From Pseudomonadota bacterium (GTDB lineage Bacteria > Pseudomonadota > Gammaproteobacteria > SZUA-229), in assembly GCA_015222915.1 (NCBI GenBank), contig JADFWE010000181.1, positions 1-19,523 of the forward strand: a stretch of 19,523 nucleotides of DNA, written 5' to 3'. Both the position numbers and the translations under genes were made by a program. Shown piece by piece: positions 14,590-19,523 of this stretch; the first letter of the stretch is position 1, and every line of letters starts with the position of its first letter. Below the pieces are notes generated by a model that searched no databases, had not been told where the DNA came from, and worked only from the letters and a program-made list of their open reading frames with translations.

Positions 14590-16650
14590 ATGAGCGCCGA
14601 ACAAAAAACCATTGCAACAAATAAACCGCTGATCCTGGTCGGTGTGTTGTTATCGATCTTTATCATACTTATGTTAGGTAGTCTGGTTTACGTAGGTGAC
14701 AAGCGAGCGAGCTTACAGCGCCACGTGGAACTGTCGGCTGATCAGCTCCTGTTGTCTCAGCAGATGGCGACATTCTCGCTGCGTGCTTCATCGGGTGATG
14801 AAGATGCGTTCGACCGATTACATGAATCACAGGTGAAATTTGACAACATCCTGAAGTCTTTTCGTTCAGGTGATATCGTCACTGATGCGCTGGCTCCTGG
14901 CTTGATCCCGGCGCTCGATATAGTAGAAGCTGACTGGAGTAACTACCGTAATAATGTCGAGATTATTCTCAATGGTCGTCAGGCGATTTCTGAAGTCAGA
15001 GAGTTATATCAGGTTATCGAAAGTTTTATCCCGCAGATGTTGACCTATTCAGATGAAGTGGTCGGCGTGCTGATCAAAAAAGATGCATCTCCTCGGCAGG
15101 TTTACCTGGCATCTCGTCAGATGATGTTATCGCAACGTATTAAGAATAACCTGAACCAGGTACTTGCCGGTGGTGATGAGGCAGCGGCCGCGGCAGACAG
15201 GTTTGGTCGTGATGCTGCATTGTTCGGCCGCGTACTGGAAGGTCTGTTAAAAGGATCGAAAGGCTTGCGGATAGAGAAGGTGACCGATAAGGAAGCGAGC
15301 AGCAAGTTGCGTGAAGTAGCGATGCTGATTAGTGCGGTAAGTGACAACATCGCAGGCATCCTCGAACTTTCTCCTGAACTGTTCGAAGTAAAAGATGCGG
15401 CCAGTCTGGTGAGTGGCGATTCAGCAAAACTGCTGGAGACACTCGAGACTTTCCAGGCGACTATCATCAACCAGGGTAAACAGCTTGATATGATTCAGCT
15501 GGTCGGTGTCGGTTTCGGTGGTGTCGCCGTGGTGCTGATCATCATCAGTGGTATCCTGCTGCTGAGAGATTCAAGAAAACGTGAGGAGATCGCGCTAGAG
15601 AATAACCGTCGTAACCAGCGTGCGATTCTGCGCTTACTCGATGAGATGGCTAACCTCGCGGACGGTGACCTGACAGTACATGCGACGGTGACCGAAGAGA
15701 TAACCGGGGCGATCGCAGACTCGGTGAACTTCACCATCGACGCGCTGCGTACCCTGGTCGAGACCATCAATAGCACGGCTTCACAGGTATCGCGTTCTAC
15801 AGAGAAAACACAGCAGACAGCTATCGAACTGGCCGATGCATCGAACAAGCAGGCGCGTGAGATTGCCTCTGCCAGTGCTGCGGTAACGGATATGGCTGAG
15901 TCGATCCTGCAGGTTTCACATGAGGCGGATAACTCTGCGAAGGTAGCGCATCAGTCTCTGGAGATCGCGCAGAAAGGTGCGAAGGTGGTACATAACACCA
16001 TCGGTTCCATGGAGAAAATTCGTGAGAACATTCAGGAAACCTCAAAACGTATTAAACGTCTGGGTGAGTCTTCACAGGAGATTGGCGACATCGTGGGGCT
16101 GATTACTGAGATTGCCGACCAGACCAACATCCTGGCGTTGAATGCTGCGATTCAGGCGTCGACCGCTGGTGATGCAGGTCGTGGTTTCGCGGTGGTAGCG
16201 GATGAGGTGCAACGACTGGCGGAACGAGCCGGTAATGCGACCAAACAGATCGAGGGTCTGGTTAATACCATTCAGGCCGATACCAACGAAGCGGTCAAAT
16301 CCATGGAGATGAGTACCGCGGGTGTGGTAAGCGGTGCTTCGATGGCCGAGGATGCGGGTGTAGCACTGAAAGAGATTGAGGATGTATCAACAGAGCTGTC
16401 TACATTGATTATCGGTATCTCCGATTCCACCAAGCAACAGTCACAAGTAGCTTTATCAGTATCTGAATCGATGAACGTGATTCAGGAGATTACCCTGCAG
16501 ACATCAGAAGGTACGGAAGAAACATCTACTTCATTGGCATCGTTGAACGAGCTTTCTGCAGAACTGGGTCGTTCTGTATCCGGCTTCAAGCTGCCTTCAT
16601 CGAATGATGATGACAATGTCAAAACGGTAATCCTGGAGAGCCAGGTGTAA
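14590..16650 (+). CDS. pilJ: Methyl-accepting chemotaxis protein PilJ
   Basis: PilJ is the inner-membrane chemoreceptor of the Pil-Chp pathway. In Pseudomonas it responds to pilin or surface contact and controls ChpA. The 686-residue protein has TM1 at about 14-35, a periplasmic region of about 36-303 with two PilJ-type sensor modules (each with a SQQM/SQRIKNN helix), TM2 at about 304-325, a HAMP segment, and a cytoplasmic coiled-coil signalling domain. The highly conserved hairpin tip is [18 protein letters not shown] from residue 507, followed by [18 protein letters not shown]. The ATG at 14590 has GGAGAGA seven bases upstream. In this window no pilK methyltransferase follows, so methylation would depend on an enzyme encoded elsewhere. 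Confidence 0.96.
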   Translation: MSAEQKTIATNKPLILVGVLLSIFIILMLGSLVYVGDKRASLQRHVELSADQLLLSQQMATFSLRASSGDEDAFDRLHESQVKFDNILKSFRSGDIVTDALAPGLIPALDIVEADWSNYRNNVEIILNGRQAISEVRELYQVIESFIPQMLTYSDEVVGVLIKKDASPRQVYLASRQMMLSQRIKNNLNQVLAGGDEAAAAADRFGRDAALFGRVLEGLLKGSKGLRIEKVTDKEASSKLREVAMLISAVSDNIAGILELSPELFEVKDAASLVSGDSAKLLETLETFQATIINQGKQLDMIQLVGVGFGGVAVVLIIISGILLLRDSRKREEIALENNRRNQRAILRLLDEMANLADGDLTVHATVTEEITGAIADSVNFTIDALRTLVETINSTASQVSRSTEKTQQTAIELADASNKQAREIASASAAVTDMAESILQVSHEADNSAKVAHQSLEIAQKGAKVVHNTIGSMEKIRENIQETSKRIKRLGESSQEIGDIVGLITEIADQTNILALNAAIQASTAGDAGRGFAVVADEVQRLAERAGNATKQIEGLVNTIQADTNEAVKSMEMSTAGVVSGASMAEDAGVALKEIEDVSTELSTLIIGISDSTKQQSQVALSVSESMNVIQEITLQTSEGTEETSTSLASLNELSAELGRSVSGFKLPSSNDDDNVKTVILESQV

Positions 16651-16714
16651 ACCTGGATTTATGAACGATCAGAATAACGGCATATAACGATAGCAATGGT
16701 CAGGTAACCGGATA

Positions 16715-19523
16715 ATGAATCCAGATAATACAGTTGAATATAACTCGTTAAGTTGGGTAAAAGCCCAGCTGGACGATGTTTTATCTGATGCACAGTCAAG
16801 CCTCAATGATTACATCGAAGATCGTGAAGATGAGAATCTGAAACAGTGTATCGAGCACCTGCAGCTGATCTACGGCACGCTGCAGATGGTAGAAGTCTAC
16901 GGCGCAGCCATGCTGACCGAAGAGATGCAGAAAACCTCGGTCGCATTGCTGGAAGGTAATGTAGAACGGGTAGAAGATGCGTTTGACGTACTGATGCGTG
17001 CCATGCTGCAGCTCCCTGATTATCTTGAAAAGATCCAGGCGGGTCATAAAGACGCACCGATCACACTGATGCCGCTGATCAATGATCTGCGCACAGCACG
17101 CAAGGAAGGTCTGTTAACAGAGAGTGTTTTGTTCTCACCTGAGCTGGAAAATGTAACCCTCGAAGCATCCGGTTATGATGCAGATAGCATCGAAACAGGA
17201 AAACTTCAGGGCGAAGTAAAACGTCTACGTACTCACTACCAGCTGGGTCTGCTGGATTTTATCCGTAATAATAAAGAGCGTGCCGGCCTGCAGCGTATCA
17301 AAGCGGTATTGAGTTCACTGGAAAAAGTTTCGAGTAACGCTGAAGTAAGACGTTTCTGGATGGTGGCCGGTGCACTGGTCGAAGGCCTGGTCAAAGAAGG
17401 TATTGACAGCAACCTGAGCATCAAGATGCTGCTCGGCGCAGTCGACCGGCAGTTAAAACTGGTTCTCGATGTCGGTGAAGATGAGTTTGCCACGTCTTAT
17501 TCAAGAGAACTGATCACCAATGTCCTGTATTACGTTGGTCTGTGTGATGTTGAAAGTGAAACCATCGACGCAGTTAAAGAAGCCTATCAGCTGGATGATC
17601 TTATTCCCAAGGAGATGAGTGATCCGTCGAGCGCCATCGGTGGTCTGAATGCCGATCTGTTTGATACGGTCTCAGTCGGTATCACCGAAGACCTTAATAA
17701 GGTCAAAGATATACTCGAACTGTTCATGCAAGGCGAAGAGCAGAATCTGGATGACCTGGTACCAGTTGCCGAGCAGTTGGGACGCATCGCGGATACCTAC
17801 GGTATGTTAGGCATGGGTGCTGTACGTCAGTCTATTATGGACCAGCGCGATGTACTGGACAGTATCATCAAGAGTGAAGCTACCCTGAGTGAACGGGTTG
17901 TGTTGAACATCGCATCCGAATTATTGCAGGCAGAGTCCGAGCTTAAGGACTACATCGCTGCGCGCTCCGGTTTCATCGATATGAACCGCGACCCGGAGAA
18001 CCAGACCGTTCCTGCCGCCGAATACCGTCAGGTGGTGTTAACTGTCGTTAGTGAAGCACTGAAGAACTTTGGTATAGCGAAGGAAGCTATCCTGTCGTAC
18101 GTGAGTGGTCTCAGCGATAAAGAATCACTCGATGTCATCTATCAACGCCTGGAAGAAGTCCGTGGCGTATCGATGATGTTACCACTGGGACGTGTTGAAA
18201 CGCTTATCGTCAGGCTGCAGGACTATATCCGCACCGCTCTGTTGAACAATGATCATCGACCGGATGATGCTGAACAGGATACGGTCGCAGATGTGGTGAC
18301 CGCGATTGAATACTTTTTTGAAGCGCTGTCGGAAGGTCGTCCCGGTGTCGAGCAGGGCCTGAACGCAGGTGATGAGGCAGCACAGAAGCTGGAGGCGGTC
18401 AGCCGTTCATATTCCTCTGATAGGGAAGCTCCGGTTAGTGAGGCTCCGGAAGATGAAGTGGCTGTTGAGGCTGTCCCTGTATCGAGTGAAGTCGAAGTGA
18501 TCGATATCGATATTACTGATGAAGTCATCAATGAACCGGGGGCGCTTGATGAGATAAGCATCGAAGAAACAGAGCAAGTCGCTAATGATGCTGCACCTGT
18601 TATAGAGACTGCAGAAACAGTGCCTGAAGTAGATGATGAAGCAAAAGGCGTCGAACAATATGCGATCCTCGCAGATGATGCAGATGAAGAGATCGTAGAG
18701 ATCTTTATCGAAGAGGCTGTCGAAGTGCTGGGTGAATTACACACCTATGTACCGCAGTGGAAAGCCAATCACGATGATGAAGAAGCACTGGCGGTTGTAC
18801 GTCGCAGTTTCCATACCTTAAAAGGCAGCGGCCGTCTGCTGGGTGCTGAACTCATCGGTGAGTTTTCATGGAAATTTGAAAACATGATGAACAGGGTCAT
18901 CGATAAAAAGATTATCGTCGGTGAGCAACTGTTACAGGCTATAGATGAATCGCTTGCTGTTCTGCCTCAGCTGATTGAGCAGTTGAAAGGTAACCGCGAA
19001 CCGATAGAAAATATTATCCAGTTAATGTCGGCTGCCGATGCGATAGCAGATGGGCGTGAGCCGGATCTGATCGGGGTAAGCGATGAAGCATCGGCCCAGT
19101 CCGAACCGGCGCCTGTAGTGGCCCTGTCAGTAGATACGATTCCTGAAGATGAGGTTATATCGACAGGTGATGCTGATGCCGAAGATATAGATACTGATAT
19201 TACAGTCACAGATGGTAACTTTGATCTGGAAGATATCGCTGAATCGGCTGCTGCTGAAACCCAGGAAGATGGATCGGTTGAAGAAATATCTATCGATATC
19301 GAAGCGCTGGATGATGATATCGCCGACATTGAGATCGTTGATCTGGATATCAGCAGCGATGACGACGCAGGTACAGGTGCGGGCGTACAGGAAGATACTA
19401 TTCAGATCGACATAGAAGAATCAGCAGCTGAGAACGAGAGTGAGTTGCTGGAGCCGTCTGCTGATGAAATAATTTTTGATACCGGCGTATTGATCGAAGA
19501 TGCGGTTGATGAATCAGCGGAAG
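16715..19523 (+). CDS. chpA: Chemotaxis-like hybrid histidine kinase ChpA/PilL, N-terminal part (runs off the window)
   Basis: This is the start of the large multi-domain kinase of the Pil-Chp system. The frame is open for 936 codons with no stop and continues beyond the window. The N-terminal part (about 1-560) is the helical region typical of ChpA/PilL, beginning SLSWVKAQLDDVL and with GTLQMVEVYGAAML. A clear histidine phosphotransfer domain follows (about 650-765), with phospho-accepting His700 in RRSFHTLKGSGRLLGA. Acidic, probably disordered linkers lie on both sides (about 563-650 and 766-936). Catalytic, CheW and receiver domains are not reached. The ATG at 16715 is 64 bases after pilJ, with AGG about ten bases upstream. 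Of the several Hpt-type domains in the Pseudomonas protein, only one has an evident His here so far. Confidence 0.92.
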   Translation, partial: MNPDNTVEYNSLSWVKAQLDDVLSDAQSSLNDYIEDREDENLKQCIEHLQLIYGTLQMVEVYGAAMLTEEMQKTSVALLEGNVERVEDAFDVLMRAMLQLPDYLEKIQAGHKDAPITLMPLINDLRTARKEGLLTESVLFSPELENVTLEASGYDADSIETGKLQGEVKRLRTHYQLGLLDFIRNNKERAGLQRIKAVLSSLEKVSSNAEVRRFWMVAGALVEGLVKEGIDSNLSIKMLLGAVDRQLKLVLDVGEDEFATSYSRELITNVLYYVGLCDVESETIDAVKEAYQLDDLIPKEMSDPSSAIGGLNADLFDTVSVGITEDLNKVKDILELFMQGEEQNLDDLVPVAEQLGRIADTYGMLGMGAVRQSIMDQRDVLDSIIKSEATLSERVVLNIASELLQAESELKDYIAARSGFIDMNRDPENQTVPAAEYRQVVLTVVSEALKNFGIAKEAILSYVSGLSDKESLDVIYQRLEEVRGVSMMLPLGRVETLIVRLQDYIRTALLNNDHRPDDAEQDTVADVVTAIEYFFEALSEGRPGVEQGLNAGDEAAQKLEAVSRSYSSDREAPVSEAPEDEVAVEAVPVSSEVEVIDIDITDEVINEPGALDEISIEETEQVANDAAPVIETAETVPEVDDEAKGVEQYAILADDADEEIVEIFIEEAVEVLGELHTYVPQWKANHDDEEALAVVRRSFHTLKGSGRLLGAELIGEFSWKFENMMNRVIDKKIIVGEQLLQAIDESLAVLPQLIEQLKGNREPIENIIQLMSAADAIADGREPDLIGVSDEASAQSEPAPVVALSVDTIPEDEVISTGDADAEDIDTDITVTDGNFDLEDIAESAAAETQEDGSVEEISIDIEALDDDIADIEIVDLDISSDDDAGTGAGVQEDTIQIDIEESAAENESELLEPSADEIIFDTGVLIEDAVDESAE

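Noticed and set aside
18253..19329. Long Ser/Thr/Ile-rich leftward frames opposite chpA
   Set aside because: They are antisense images of the acidic Asp/Glu codons in chpA; the low-complexity serine runs follow from GAT/GAA codons read backwards.

Overview
The window looks like a chromosomal segment of a gammaproteobacterium with intermediate GC. Its gene content and order recall the twitching-motility region of Pseudomonas aeruginosa PAO1 (roughly PA0392-PA0413, from memory). It is not Pseudomonas: several genes of that block are missing, inserted or duplicated. No phage, insertion sequence, CRISPR, rRNA or tRNA is visible.

Left part (1-2138). The window opens with the last 31 codons of a rightward gene that ends in a GlyGly-CTERM-like sorting tail. 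It overlaps the end of leftward yggT by a few bases. A 379-base gap with two inverted repeats of the dispersed-repeat type separates yggT from leftward proC. The yggS gene usually found beside proC is absent. The proC-pilT gap holds a direct repeat and a hairpin just before pilT.

Retraction motors (2139-5662). Three consecutive rightward genes encode PilT-family hexameric ATPases: PilT, PilU and a second PilU-like protein. All three keep their catalytic motifs. Two stem-loops lie in the convergent gap that follows.

Central leftward block (12767 down to 5768). The order of transcription is gshB, apbE, tonB-like (tonB3 type), yqgE, ruvX, pyrR, pyrB and pyrX (a dihydroorotase-like protein without its zinc-binding HxH). 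Gaps are small and pyrB/pyrX overlap, so the block is probably one or a few transcripts. It combines glutathione synthesis, flavinylation, pyrimidine synthesis and DNA housekeeping with a TonB-like protein of a type linked to twitching in Pseudomonas.

Right part (13069-19523). Divergent from gshB is the Pil-Chp chemosensory cluster: pilG, pilH, pilI, pilJ and the first 936 codons of chpA/pilL. The methyltransferase gene pilK, found between pilJ and chpA in Pseudomonas, is missing. In the model for this family, PilJ senses a surface or pilus signal, PilI couples it to the kinase ChpA, and ChpA phosphorylates PilG and PilH. These set cAMP level and pilus extension and retraction, the latter driven by the motors at the left of the window.

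Most of this is recognisable biology in a rearranged layout. The least ordinary features are the third retraction ATPase, the loss of pilK, the GlyGly-CTERM tail, the coupled leader ORF before pilG and the acidic repeats in ChpA.
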